64,000 nt of DNA from Pseudocitrobacter sp913778145 (lineage in GTDB: Bacteria; Pseudomonadota; Gammaproteobacteria; Enterobacterales; Enterobacteriaceae). Position 1 is the first letter of the stretch; every line of letters begins with the position of its first letter. Position numbers and translations under genes: made by a program. The DNA lies in NCBI GenBank assembly GCA_035726825.1, contig JALNTX010000008.1, positions 124,001 through 188,000 of the forward strand, given 5' to 3'. Shown here one piece after another: positions 35,181-43,185 of this stretch. The notes below the pieces were generated by a model. The model was not told the origin of the DNA and did not search any database. It saw only the letters and a list, made by a program, of their open reading frames with translations.

Positions 35181-35972
35181 ATGGCAGTTGCAGATTTGGA
35201 TAAACAGCCAGATTCTGTCTCTTCAGTATTGAAGGTTTTTGGCATCCTGCAGGCGCTTGGTGAAGAGCGCGAAATCGGAATTACCGAACTGTCGCAGCGT
35301 GTCATGATGTCGAAAAGCACTGTTTATCGCTTTTTGCAAACCATGAAATCATTGGGATACGTTGCCCAGGAAGGGGAATCTGAAAAGTATTCGTTAACGC
35401 TTAAGCTATTTGAGCTTGGCGCGCGCGCATTACAAAACGTCGATTTAATTCGTAGCGCAGACATTCAGATGCGTGAACTCTCTCGCCTGACCAAAGAGAC
35501 GATTCACCTTGGCGCACTGGATGAAGACAGTATTGTCTACATCCATAAAATTGACTCCATGTATAACCTGCGTATGTACTCTCGTGTAGGTCGTCGTAAC
35601 CCACTGTACAGCACCGCGATTGGTAAAGTGCTGCTGGCGTGGCGCGACCGCGACGAAGTGCGTGAAATTCTGCAGGATGTGGAATACAAGCACAGCACCG
35701 ATCGCACCATCACCAGCACCGATGAATTGATGCCGGTACTGGATCTGGTTCGTCAGCAAGGTTATGGGGAAGATAACGAAGAGCAGGAAGAAGGTCTGCG
35801 CTGCATCGGCGTGCCGGTCTTCGACCGTTTTGGCGTGGTTATTGCGGGGTTAAGTATTTCGTTCCCGACGCTGCGTTTCTCTGAAGAACGTCTGCACGAG
35901 TATGTGGCGATGCTGCATACGGCGGCACGTAAAATTTCAGAGCAGTTAGGCTATAACGATTATCCGTTCTGA
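35181..35972 (+). CDS. kdgR: IclR-family repressor KdgR (pectin/ketodeoxygluconate regulon)
   Basis: 263 residues, the same as E. coli KdgR. N-terminal winged helix-turn-helix (VLKVFGILQALGEEREIGIT, SQRVMMSKSTVYRFLQTMKSLG) and IclR effector domain (SLTLKLFELGARAL ... RCIGVPVFDRFGVVIAGLSIS). It represses genes for 2-keto-3-deoxygluconate uptake and catabolism and is released by KDG. Ribosome binding site GAGGTG precedes the ATG. Confidence 0.96.
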   Translation: MAVADLDKQPDSVSSVLKVFGILQALGEEREIGITELSQRVMMSKSTVYRFLQTMKSLGYVAQEGESEKYSLTLKLFELGARALQNVDLIRSADIQMRELSRLTKETIHLGALDEDSIVYIHKIDSMYNLRMYSRVGRRNPLYSTAIGKVLLAWRDRDEVREILQDVEYKHSTDRTITSTDELMPVLDLVRQQGYGEDNEEQEEGLRCIGVPVFDRFGVVIAGLSISFPTLRFSEERLHEYVAMLHTAARKISEQLGYNDYPF

Positions 35973-35988
35973 TTAGACGCTTAATCAA

Positions 35989-36018
35989 AAAAACGCCGCG
36001 ATGTTCGCGGCGTTCGTT
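35989..36018 (+). terminator. Terminator between kdgR and yobH
   Basis: AACGCCGCG pairs with CGCGGCGTT across five bases, with an A-run before it and a short T-rich tail, so it serves kdgR and the convergent yobH. Confidence 0.78.
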
Positions 36019-36257
36019 TATCCATTATCGACGACCGTTTCACTTTTGCGCAGGACCGGGCAATCGGTCAGGCCAATGATCCCGCTGCTGGAATGAACGT
36101 ATTGTGCTGTGCTGGTGCCTCGTGCGGTCAGATATTTACATTGTAGCCCCAAACCGCCGGCGTTCTCAGTGCTGCCGATTAAAACACCATAACCGCTCAG
36201 CAATATGCCAATCCAGACAATAGCCAGTATAATAATTGTTCTGATCGCGAATCTCAT
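36018..36257 (-). CDS. yobH: Small exported or membrane protein YobH
   Basis: 79 residues, as in E. coli. The first ~25 residues are hydrophobic (IRTIIILAIVWIGILLSGYG), a membrane anchor or signal sequence; two cysteines lie in the exported part (LQCKYL and TDCPVL). Function unknown; the E. coli gene lies beside mgrB as here. Confidence 0.93.
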   Translation of the reverse strand: MRFAIRTIIILAIVWIGILLSGYGVLIGSTENAGGLGLQCKYLTARGTSTAQYVHSSSGIIGLTDCPVLRKSETVVDNG

Positions 36258-36421
36258 GACATCCTCACGTCTTTTCTATCCTTGATAATAGAGTAGCTAT
36301 TCAATATTGCGAGACAACTCCATGATTCCTAAAAGCAGAATTTGTCTGTACAGTTAGCCGCGGTTTAAGATACGCATGTTAATTTGATCGTCTGTTAATG
36401 CTAAGCGTCGTGGAGTGTGGA

Positions 36422-36565
36422 GTGAAAAAATTTCGGTGGGTGTTGCTGATTGTCGTACTGGCGGCGTGTTTGCTGCTCTGGACTCAGACGCTCAACGTGT
36501 TGTGCGACCAGGATGTTCAGTTCTTTAATGGGATCTGCAGCATCAACAAATTCATTCCCTGGTAA
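36422..36565 (+). CDS. mgrB: PhoQ inhibitor peptide MgrB, intact
   Basis: 47 residues, starting at GTG 36422 with GGAG six bases upstream. It is short and starts with GTG, so it is easy to miss. One membrane segment (residues ~6-24, RWVLLIVVLAACLLLW) and a periplasmic part with the conserved Cys28 and Cys39 (LCDQDVQFFNGICSI) and terminal FIPW. MgrB binds PhoQ in the inner membrane and damps PhoP/PhoQ signalling; loss causes colistin resistance in Klebsiella. Here the frame is intact, with no insertion or stop. Confidence 0.95.
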   Translation: MKKFRWVLLIVVLAACLLLWTQTLNVLCDQDVQFFNGICSINKFIPW

Positions 36566-36638
36566 AACATTTTTGCCGTCAACGATTTCCTTCCTTAATG
36601 CGAGTGGTAGAATAGCCCGTTCCTTTTGAGGTGGTGAA

Positions 36639-36932
36639 ATGAGTGATCTAGTAAGTTCTGGGGCATTAAGTCTGGCGTCTGTCGTGGTATCCGTTCTGCT
36701 TTTGGTAGTGGGGCTGGTACTCTGGTTCTTTGTTAACCGTGCAAGCTCGCGCACCAGTGAGCAAATTGAACTGCTTGAAGCATTGTTGGATCAGCAAAAG
36801 CGTCAGAATGCGCTGCTGCGTCGACTGTGTGAAGCGAACGAACCTGAAAAACCGGCAGTCGAAGACAAAAAAGCCGTTGAAGCAAAAAACGAAGAGGAAG
36901 ATGATTTCATTCGCCTGGTGGCCGAACGATAA
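36639..36932 (+). CDS. yebO: Small membrane protein YebO
   Basis: 97 residues (E. coli 95). One N-terminal membrane segment (SLASVVVSVLLLVVGLVLWFF) followed by a charged helix (RTSEQIELLEALLDQQKRQNALLRRLC), likely a coiled coil, and an acidic tail ending LVAER. Function unknown. Conserved order mgrB-yebO-yobF-cspC. Confidence 0.93.
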   Translation: MSDLVSSGALSLASVVVSVLLLVVGLVLWFFVNRASSRTSEQIELLEALLDQQKRQNALLRRLCEANEPEKPAVEDKKAVEAKNEEEDDFIRLVAER

Positions 36933-37674
36933 TCTTTTCCTTCACTCCGGCTGTCTGACCAGGCTGCCGGAGTCGATCGGTTGCACCAACGCGGTGCGTG
37001 CAGCGTGAACGCCGGTTTCACCTTTCCTGAACATCCGCCTTCCTGTCCTGTTTCATCCCCTAACATCCTGCAAACTCACATTGCAAAATGCGTATCTGAT
37101 TGTATTTATAATTATTTTTTTACCTGCGTACCCGTCTGCTCAATTAACTATCACCCAAATGTATGAGTGACGAATATCTAATTTATTTGCTTAACCCGCC
37201 TGTCGCATTTGGCGCACGGTATTAGCGAAACGTTTTTATTGCGCAGTGATAACGTTATGTCATTAAACGTTCATTATTTTGGTGCAACCTAAGCACATTA
37301 TTTGGCAAACGCGACTTACGATTGCGGTATAGCGAAACGTGACTTACTTATAACCGGTTATCAAAATGCATCTTTCCGAAATTAGCGCGAAAATATTCTA
37401 ACGATATAAAAAAATGTTGAAGCCGCTTCGCTTTTCTGGACGTATTGTAAATGTTGGACTATGGTAAAAAAGTCTTACGTTACCGTAAGGTAGGTGATTC
37501 ACAAGACACGAGCCGGGGCACGGCAGGATTAGGGTTTGCCGCATAAATGCGTAGTCGATCAAATGATTGTTGTATGATTTGTGCGGCTGATCGAGACACG
37601 TTTAAAAATGGCTTGCCATTATTAACGTTGTATGTGATAACACGTTTTGGGTTAAACGAGGTACAGTTCTGTCT
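36933..37674 (+). other. Long regulatory stretch upstream of yobF-cspC
   Basis: 742 bases without a supported gene. It is AT-rich and ends at the yobF ATG. Visible elements: a direct repeat TAGCGAAACGT at 37223-37233 and 37330-37340; a CTTACG/CGTAAG hairpin near 37473-37488; several T-rich stretches. A long leader is in line with the post-transcriptional control known for cold-shock family genes, but I could not place promoters with confidence. A minus-strand open frame (37480-37713) is judged to be chance. Confidence 0.5.
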
Positions 37675-37845
37675 ATGTATGGCATTATCAGTAAAGAAGT
37701 CCTGAGTAAACACGTTGACGTTGAATACCGCTTCTCTGCCGAACCTTATATTAGTGCCTCATGCAGTCATGTCTCAGTTTTATCTATGAATGCGCCCACG
37801 GGCGAAGAAAACACTCTAAGGAATTTTGCAAATGGCAAAGATTAA
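37675..37845 (+). CDS. yobF: Small protein YobF, with an altered C-terminus that overlaps cspC
   Basis: The first 38 codons ([20 protein letters not shown], ending SVLSM) match E. coli YobF (47 aa). After that the frame is shifted by one base compared with E. coli: it runs through [18 protein letters not shown] and stops at 37843-37845, 14 bases inside cspC, giving 56 residues. The E. coli stop (TAA before the cspC ribosome binding site) is present but out of frame. YobF is a stress-related small protein co-transcribed with cspC. The overlap would couple the translation of both. Confidence 0.8.
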
Positions 37846-38041
37846 AGGTCAAGTTAAGTGGTTCAACGAGTCTAAAGGTTTTGGCTTCATTACTCCTGCT
37901 GACGGCAGCAAAGATGTGTTCGTACACTTCTCTGCAATCCAGGGTAACGGCTTCAAAACTCTGGCTGAAGGCCAGAACGTTGAGTTCGAAATTCAGGACG
38001 GCCAGAAAGGCCCAGCTGCAGTTAACGTAACTGCAATCTGA
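37832..38041 (+). CDS. cspC: Cold shock-like protein CspC
   Basis: 69 residues. RNP1 (KGFGFI) and RNP2 (VFVHFSAI) nucleic-acid binding motifs and [11 protein letters not shown] identify the CspA family; the sequence is that of CspC/CspE ([21 protein letters not shown]). Constitutive RNA chaperone and transcription antiterminator that stabilises stress mRNAs. ATG at 37832 with AAGGAA upstream. Overlaps the yobF frame by 14 bases. Confidence 0.97.
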
Positions 38042-38090
38042 TTCGACTGCCACTGATGCTTTGATGCGTACGCGCATCATAATCAGCCTT

Positions 38091-38118
38091 AAAGCCTCGC
38101 CACCGCGGGGCTTTTTAC
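38091..38118 (+). terminator. Terminator of yobF-cspC
   Basis: AAAGCCTCGC pairs (one mismatch) with GCGGGGCTTT across CACC, followed by Ts. A second inverted repeat GATGCG/CGCATC lies just before it. Confidence 0.85.
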
Positions 38119-38256
38119 ATTCGTTGCAAAATGTTTCTGATTTCCCTTCTGGTCTTCCTTTGTTGCAAATCCGCGAGCTTATTAGCATAGTTGCGGGATA
38201 AATCTCTGAACTATTCCTGTTAAATCAGTCCGTTGCTTTTTAACGCTGGAGTCAGA

Positions 38257-39999
38257 GTGCAAGATAAATCCCGAGGGAAGCCCCCTCATTTCACGTCCGT
38301 CCGGTTTGGTCTGGTGTGCGCCGGAATTTTAAGCTGTCTGGGCTTTCTCCTCGCGCGCGTAGGCTGGTTGCAAATCATCTCTCCCGATAACCTGGTTAAA
38401 CAGGAAGATATGCGCTCGGTACGTGAAGAGCCGATTGACGTGCCGCGCGGCATGATTGTCGATCGCGAAAACCGTCCGCTGGCAGTGAGCGTGCCGGTCA
38501 GCGCCATTTGGGTGGATCCGCAAACGCTTATTGAGAAGGGTGGGGTGGGGTTCGATAATCGCTGGCAGGCGCTGGCGAAAGCACTAAACCTCTCCTTAAG
38601 CGCGTTACAGACGCGCGTGAATGCGCATCCGCACAGCCGATTTCTCTATCTTGCCCGCCAGGTGGATCCGCTGCAGGCGCAGTGGATAGATAAGCTGCAC
38701 CTACCCGGCATTAACCTGCGCGATGAGTCTCGCCGTTTTTATCCTGCTGGCCATGTGGCGGCCAATCTGATTGGTTTCACGAACGTCGACGATCAAGGTA
38801 TTGAAGGCATCGAAAAAAGTTTTAATAGCCAGCTCATTGGCAAGCCGGGATTGCGCCAGGTGCGTAAGGATAAATTTGGCCGGGTCATCGAAAACATCAC
38901 CGAAGTGGCGCCTGTACCGGCGCATAACATTCAGCTCAGTATCGATGAGCGTCTGCAGACGGTAACCGAAGATGCGCTGGATAACGCCGTTCGCTGGAAC
39001 AAAGCCGCATCTGGCGCGGCGGTACTGGTGAAAATTGACACCGGCGAAATTCTCTCGATGGCGAGCTACCCGGACTATAACCCCAATAATCGTGAAAATG
39101 CGACGCTGGACGATTTTCGTAACCGCGCCATCAGCGACACGTTTGAACCAGGCTCCACGGTCAAACCGCTGGTGATTATGACTGCACTTCAGCAGGGCAT
39201 CGTTCGCCCGGATAGCGTGGTTGACACGCATCCTTATGTGCTGGACGGCCACCGTATTCGCGACGTAGGCTATTATCCGGAGCTCACGCTGACCGGTATT
39301 TTGCAAAAATCGAGCGACACGGGCGTATCGCGGCTGTCGCTGGCGATGCCGGTACAGAAGCTGCTGGATACTTACACCGCGTTTGGCTTTGGTGAGCCGA
39401 CCGGATTGGGCTTAACCGGCGAAAGTCAGGGGCTACTGCCGCATCGCCGTTACTGGGGAGAACTGGATCGCGCAACGTTTGCTTTTGGCTACGGCTTAAT
39501 GGTCACGCCGCTGCAACTCGCGCACGTTTACGCGACCATTGGCGGCTTTGGTATTTCTCGTCCCCTGTCAATCACCCGTATCGATCCACCGGTTATCGGC
39601 AAACGGGTGATGCCGGAATCCCTGGTGCATCAGGTTGAACATATGATGGAAAGCGTCGCGCTGCCGGGCGGCGGCGGAACCAAAGCCGCCGTACGCGATT
39701 ATCGCGTCGCGGTGAAAACCGGGACGGCGAAAAAAATTGGTGACGACGGGAAATATGTCGATAAATATGTCGCCTATACCGCGGGGGTCGCGCCCGCCAG
39801 CAACCCACAGTTTGCGCTGGTCGTGGTGATCAACGAACCGCAGAACGGGCAGTATTACGGCGGGGCGGTTTCCGCACCGGTATTCAGCCAGATTATGGGC
39901 GATGTGTTACGTCTGGAAAACGTCATGCCGGATGGCTTACCGCAGGGCTCAGATAATTTGATTGTCATGCACACCCCAGCAGGCGCGCCCGCGCTGTAA
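38257..39999 (+). CDS. Second class B penicillin-binding protein, FtsI paralogue (PBP3SAL type)
   Basis: 580 residues from GTG 38257 (GGAG five bases upstream). A monofunctional peptidoglycan transpeptidase: a membrane anchor (about residues 15-37), an N-terminal pedestal domain with RGMIVDRENRPLA, then the catalytic domain with Ser300-Thr-Val-Lys303 and Lys487-Thr-Gly489. The second motif reads Ser352-Ser-Asp354 where FtsI has Ser-Ser-Asn. Place (cspC-rlmA), length and sequence match Salmonella PBP3SAL, which supports septation in acidic, intracellular conditions. The normal ftsI lies elsewhere (dcw cluster). Role here is by analogy. Confidence 0.88.
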   Translation: MQDKSRGKPPHFTSVRFGLVCAGILSCLGFLLARVGWLQIISPDNLVKQEDMRSVREEPIDVPRGMIVDRENRPLAVSVPVSAIWVDPQTLIEKGGVGFDNRWQALAKALNLSLSALQTRVNAHPHSRFLYLARQVDPLQAQWIDKLHLPGINLRDESRRFYPAGHVAANLIGFTNVDDQGIEGIEKSFNSQLIGKPGLRQVRKDKFGRVIENITEVAPVPAHNIQLSIDERLQTVTEDALDNAVRWNKAASGAAVLVKIDTGEILSMASYPDYNPNNRENATLDDFRNRAISDTFEPGSTVKPLVIMTALQQGIVRPDSVVDTHPYVLDGHRIRDVGYYPELTLTGILQKSSDTGVSRLSLAMPVQKLLDTYTAFGFGEPTGLGLTGESQGLLPHRRYWGELDRATFAFGYGLMVTPLQLAHVYATIGGFGISRPLSITRIDPPVIGKRVMPESLVHQVEHMMESVALPGGGGTKAAVRDYRVAVKTGTAKKIGDDGKYVDKYVAYTAGVAPASNPQFALVVVINEPQNGQYYGGAVSAPVFSQIMGDVLRLENVMPDGLPQGSDNLIVMHTPAGAPAL

Positions 40000-40062
40000 A
40001 TCCTCCCACTCAGGGGCGAAAAGCGTTACACTTTCGCCCTTTGAATGTTCCCCGGAGTTGTT

Positions 40063-40860
40063 ATGTCCTGGAGTTGCCCACTCTGCCACGCGCCGCTTAC
40101 CCGCAGCGGAAACAGCTATTGCTGTCCTCAACGCCATCAGTTTGATATGGCGAAAGAAGGTTATGTCAATTTACTGCCCGTGCAGCATAAACGTTCCCGC
40201 GATCCGGGCGACAGCGCAGAGATGATGCAGGCGCGCCGCGCCTTCCTGGATGCCGGGCACTATCAACCGTTACGCGATGCTATTTGCGCGAAGCTTGACG
40301 AAATAAAGCCAGCACAATTACTGGATATTGGCTGCGGGGAGGGGTATTACACCCATGCTTTTGCCGACATCGCCGGGCAAACCTGGGGGCTGGATGTGGC
40401 GAAAAACGCCATTCGGTCCGGAGCAAAGCGCTATTCGAACGTGAATTTTTGCGTCGCGTCCAGCCAGCGTCTGCCGTTTGAAGATAACTGCATGGACGTG
40501 GTGGTTCGCATTTATGCGCCCTGTAATCCCGAAGAGCTGGCACGAGTCGTTAAACCGGGCGGATGGGTCATCACCGTCACGCCGGGGCCGCGCCATCTGG
40601 TGGAGCTAAAAGGACTGATTTACGATGAAGTTCAGCTGCATGCCCCGCATTCGGAAACGTTGCCGGGCTTCACGCTGCAAACGCACGATGCATTAGCGTA
40701 TCCGATGCAGTTGAGTGGGGCGGAAGCGGTAACGCTATTGCAGATGACGCCGTTTGCCTGGCGGGCGAAACCGGACGTGTGGGAAACGCTGAAAGGGCAG
40801 GAACGTTTTGACTGCCAGACAGATTTTGCCATTCATGCCTGGCAGCGTTCGGAAGATTAA
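40063..40860 (+). CDS. rlmA: 23S rRNA (guanine-745-N1)-methyltransferase RlmA
   Basis: 265 residues (E. coli 269). Start M-SWSCPLCH at 40063 with GGAG upstream. An N-terminal zinc finger (CPLC ... CCPQRHQF) is followed by the Rossmann methyltransferase fold with LLDIGCGEGYYTHAFAD, the SAM site. It methylates G745 in helix 35 of 23S rRNA. Its stop overlaps the mntP stop region by 4 bases on the opposite strand. Confidence 0.95.
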   Translation: MSWSCPLCHAPLTRSGNSYCCPQRHQFDMAKEGYVNLLPVQHKRSRDPGDSAEMMQARRAFLDAGHYQPLRDAICAKLDEIKPAQLLDIGCGEGYYTHAFADIAGQTWGLDVAKNAIRSGAKRYSNVNFCVASSQRLPFEDNCMDVVVRIYAPCNPEELARVVKPGGWVITVTPGPRHLVELKGLIYDEVQLHAPHSETLPGFTLQTHDALAYPMQLSGAEAVTLLQMTPFAWRAKPDVWETLKGQERFDCQTDFAIHAWQRSED

Positions 40861-41426
40861 CCCGCGAAGTGGCTGTAAAGAATTTCTGCGCCAATACCGA
40901 TAAGCACGATACCGCCAAGAATTTCAGCCCGTTTGCCGAGCAGCGGGCCGATAAAGCGGCCAATCATCATGCCCAGCGTCGACATGGTGAAGGTCGCGCA
41001 GCCAATGGCCAGCGCCATCACCAGAATATTAACCTGTAAAAACGCCAGGCCGACACCGACCGCCATCGCATCAAGGCTGGTGGCAATGGCGGTGGTCACT
41101 AATAACCAAAAGCCGTGACGGCGGGGCGGTTCGCAGTCTTCATCGCCATCATCGCCACGAAATCCTTCGACAATCATTCGTCCGCCTAAAAACACCAGTA
41201 GCACGAACGCCACCCAATGGCTCCACTCCAACACAAAGCGGCTGGCGAGCATACCCAGCCCCCAGCCAATCAGCGGGGTAAGGGTTTCGATTACACCAAA
41301 GATAAGGCCGGTGCGAATAGCTTCAGAGAATTTGGGTTTGTGGAGCGTAGCGCCTTTACCCATCGATGCGGCGAAAGCGTCCATCGACATGCCAAGGGCG
41401 AGGAGAATAATTGCGTATGCGTTCAT
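40857..41426 (-). CDS. mntP: Manganese efflux pump MntP
   Basis: 189 residues (E. coli 188), six membrane segments with the paired MntP motifs GMSMDAFAASMGKG and ATSLDAMAVGVG, in which the aspartates line the transport path. Start MNAYAIILL at 41426, from the E. coli protein; an upstream in-frame ATG is in the leader. The leader carries a yybP-ykoY (Mn2+) riboswitch, and further upstream are Fur-like and two MntR-like boxes. Confidence 0.96.
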   Translation of the reverse strand: MNAYAIILLALGMSMDAFAASMGKGATLHKPKFSEAIRTGLIFGVIETLTPLIGWGLGMLASRFVLEWSHWVAFVLLVFLGGRMIVEGFRGDDGDEDCEPPRRHGFWLLVTTAIATSLDAMAVGVGLAFLQVNILVMALAIGCATFTMSTLGMMIGRFIGPLLGKRAEILGGIVLIGIGAEILYSHFAG

Positions 41427-41489
41427 CAGAGCGTCCAGACCGGGAATATCCATATGACACACTCCTGCCCCCAGTAAACAGCAGTAAGT

Positions 41490-41625
41490 GCATCTATGGT
41501 CTCGCCTAACCATTCGGGGTTGAATGGTTCGTACGTGCCACGTTTTGCAACGAGTATGTTGACACGCACATTTTCAGATAACTGAAAATCGGCTACTCCC
41601 CAACGACGGACGCAACCTTAACATA
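41490..41625 (-). promoter_or_regulatory. yybP-ykoY manganese riboswitch upstream of mntP
   Basis: On the minus strand the conserved aptamer pieces appear in order: TTGGGGAGTAGCC (41589-41601), GTCAACATACTCG (about 41547-41560), and GGCGAGACC (41498-41506). They are separated by variable hairpins (including TTTTCAGTTATCTGAAAA). These are the core loop L1 and L3 sequences of the Mn2+-sensing yybP-ykoY class. About 70 bases separate it from the mntP ATG; it should raise mntP expression when Mn2+ is high. Confidence 0.93.
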
Positions 41626-41671
41626 TTTTTAGAATATAAACCAAGAACAGAAAGTGTTATTTCTTTTAACT

Positions 41672-41692
41672 AAATGATAACGATTTTCATTT
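41672..41692. promoter_or_regulatory. Fur-like box upstream of mntP
   Basis: AAATGATAACGATTTTCATTT is a near-palindrome with the GATAA-N-GAT-N-TCATT pattern of the 19-bp Fur operator. Just upstream of the riboswitch on the mntP strand. mntP is reported to respond to Fur in E. coli; here it is a motif match only. Confidence 0.65.
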
Positions 41693-41742
41693 GCAGAATA
41701 AGGTGAGAAAAACGTTAATTATTATCGCGTGTTTTTTGAAGG

Positions 41743-41762
41743 AATATAGCCAGCGCTATATT
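41743..41762. promoter_or_regulatory. MntR-like box 1
   Basis: AATATAGC (41743-41750) and GCTATATT (41755-41762), a perfect 8-bp dyad with a 4-base spacer, as in MntR operators (AAACATAGC-N4-GCTATGTTT). Upstream of mntP on its strand, in agreement with MntR activating mntP. Confidence 0.65.
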
Positions 41763-41784
41763 TAAAGTGCTTGAAAATAGCACA

Positions 41785-41804
41785 GCTATAGCATTGGCTA
41801 TATT
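41785..41804. promoter_or_regulatory. MntR-like box 2
   Basis: GCTATAGC-ATTG-GCTATATT: same layout as box 1, with two mismatches in the left arm. Immediately after the yobD stop. Confidence 0.5.
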
Positions 41805-41810
41805 TATAAC

Positions 41811-42269
41811 CTATTGAGAGGAAAGGAGAAGTTTAGATATCTTTTCGAGGTCTTCAATATTCCTCACGCGAACCAGCAGACGCCGTTGCTCTAATTGCAT
41901 CACCAGCACGCCATCCTCGGATAAATTCATCTGTTTCACCCGTGGATATTCAATCCAGATATTGGCGAAGAAAAAGCCTGTCGATTTGAAAATGATTTTT
42001 GGGCTGCGGATCCAGAACAGATAAAGCCCCATCAATGCCAGCGACGATAACAGCCAGGTGGTGATTTGCGCACCATTATTGTTGATGTTGTTATAGATAA
42101 GAATCGCGATGAGACCGACGAAGATTGCGCCATCAATACGGTTACGACGCAGAAGGGGGATAGAGAGCAGCGTGGCGCCATGACGGCGGGGCATGATGAA
42201 CTGGTCGTAAATAGCGAAAGCCAGCAGTGCGATGATGAAGAAAACCAGTACCCAATCCGTTATTGTCAT
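41811..42269 (-). CDS. yobD: Small membrane protein YobD (UPF0266)
   Basis: 152 residues, as in E. coli. Start MTITDWVLVFFIIALLAFAI at 42269. Three hydrophobic segments (about 4-22, 42-60, 68-87) then a soluble C-terminal domain (MNLSEDGVLVMQLEQRRLLV). It is sometimes called ManO because it follows manXYZ; function not firmly known. A terminator stands between manZ and its start, 13 bases upstream, so it may be expressed at a low level by read-through. Confidence 0.93.
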   Translation of the reverse strand: MTITDWVLVFFIIALLAFAIYDQFIMPRRHGATLLSIPLLRRNRIDGAIFVGLIAILIYNNINNNGAQITTWLLSSLALMGLYLFWIRSPKIIFKSTGFFFANIWIEYPRVKQMNLSEDGVLVMQLEQRRLLVRVRNIEDLEKISKLLLSSQ

Positions 42270-42281
42270 TAAGCCTCCGAA

Positions 42282-42310
42282 TAAAAAACCGGGGGCATTA
42301 GCCCCCGGTA
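42282..42310 (-). terminator. Terminator between manZ and yobD
   Basis: ACCGGGGGC (42288-42296) pairs with GCCCCCGGT (42301-42309); the minus strand continues into TTTTTT. Strong intrinsic terminator that closes manXYZ. Confidence 0.87.
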
Positions 42311-42321
42311 TACAACAGATA

Positions 42322-43173
42322 TTACAGACCCAACAGGCCGACAGCGTAGCCCGCGATACCGATGACGAAGAAGCCAACGATGATCCACAGCGGGTTCACT
42401 TTCTTACGCAGCAGCCACATACAGGCGAAGGTCAACAGCAGCGGCACCAGGCCAGGCATCAGCTGGTCCAGGATTGTCTGCACGGTGGTGACGCGCGTCT
42501 GGCCATCCTGACCGGTAATGGTCGAAACCACCAGCGGGATGTTGACGTGTGTCCACTTGTTAACCAATGCCCCCATGACAAACAGACCGAGGATTGACGC
42601 CCCTTCAGTCAGTTTTTGCAGGAAGCCGCCGCCCATATCTTTAACGATATCGACACCTTTACGGTAGCCGTACGCCACGCCGTAGTAACGGGTCGCCAGA
42701 CGCACCAGGTTAAACAGGATGAAGAACAGCAGAGGCCCAAGCAGGCTGCCGCTCATCGCGATACCCGCACCCAGTGCAGCGAAGACCGGACGTACAGTAC
42801 CCCAGAAGATTGGGTCGCCAACGCCTGCCAGCGGGCCCATCAGACCGACTTTGATACCGTTGATTGCCGCATCGTCAATTTCAGCGCCGTTAGCACGCTG
42901 TTCTTCCATCGCAAGCGTTACGCCCAGAACCGGTGCTGCAACGTACGGATGGGTGTTAAAGAACTCAAGGTGACGCTTAATTGCCTGTTTACGGGCATCG
43001 TTGTTCTCAGGATACAGACGACGAATCGCCGGAACCATAGAGAAGCAGAAGCCCAGCGCCTGCATACGTTCGAAGTTCCATGAACCCTGGAACAGGTTTG
43101 AACGCAGGAACACGCCACGGATATCGCTCGGAGTGAGTTTTTTCTCGGTGGTAGTTTGAGTTGTATCAACCAT
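42322..43173 (-). CDS. manZ: Mannose PTS permease IID component ManZ
   Basis: 283 residues, as in E. coli. Start MVDTTQTTTEKKLT at 43173. IID fold: RSNLFQGSWNFERMQALGF at the N-terminus, GLMGPLAGVGDPIFWGTVRP, and C-terminal membrane helices. Together with ManY it forms the membrane channel for mannose, glucose and glucosamine. The man permease is also a docking target for lambda DNA entry and some bacteriocins. Confidence 0.97.
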   Translation of the reverse strand: MVDTTQTTTEKKLTPSDIRGVFLRSNLFQGSWNFERMQALGFCFSMVPAIRRLYPENNDARKQAIKRHLEFFNTHPYVAAPVLGVTLAMEEQRANGAEIDDAAINGIKVGLMGPLAGVGDPIFWGTVRPVFAALGAGIAMSGSLLGPLLFFILFNLVRLATRYYGVAYGYRKGVDIVKDMGGGFLQKLTEGASILGLFVMGALVNKWTHVNIPLVVSTITGQDGQTRVTTVQTILDQLMPGLVPLLLTFACMWLLRKKVNPLWIIVGFFVIGIAGYAVGLLGL

Positions 43174-43185
43174 GTCGCTCACCTG

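Noticed and set aside
36362..36382. PhoP box upstream of mgrB
   Set aside because: GGTTTA is present at 36362-36367, but the second half-site reads TGTTAA and the spacing is 9 rather than 5, so the match is too weak to list even though mgrB is PhoP-controlled in relatives.
37480..37713. 77-codon minus-strand frame over the yobF promoter region
   Set aside because: Covers the start of yobF on the other strand and has no homology or ribosome binding site.
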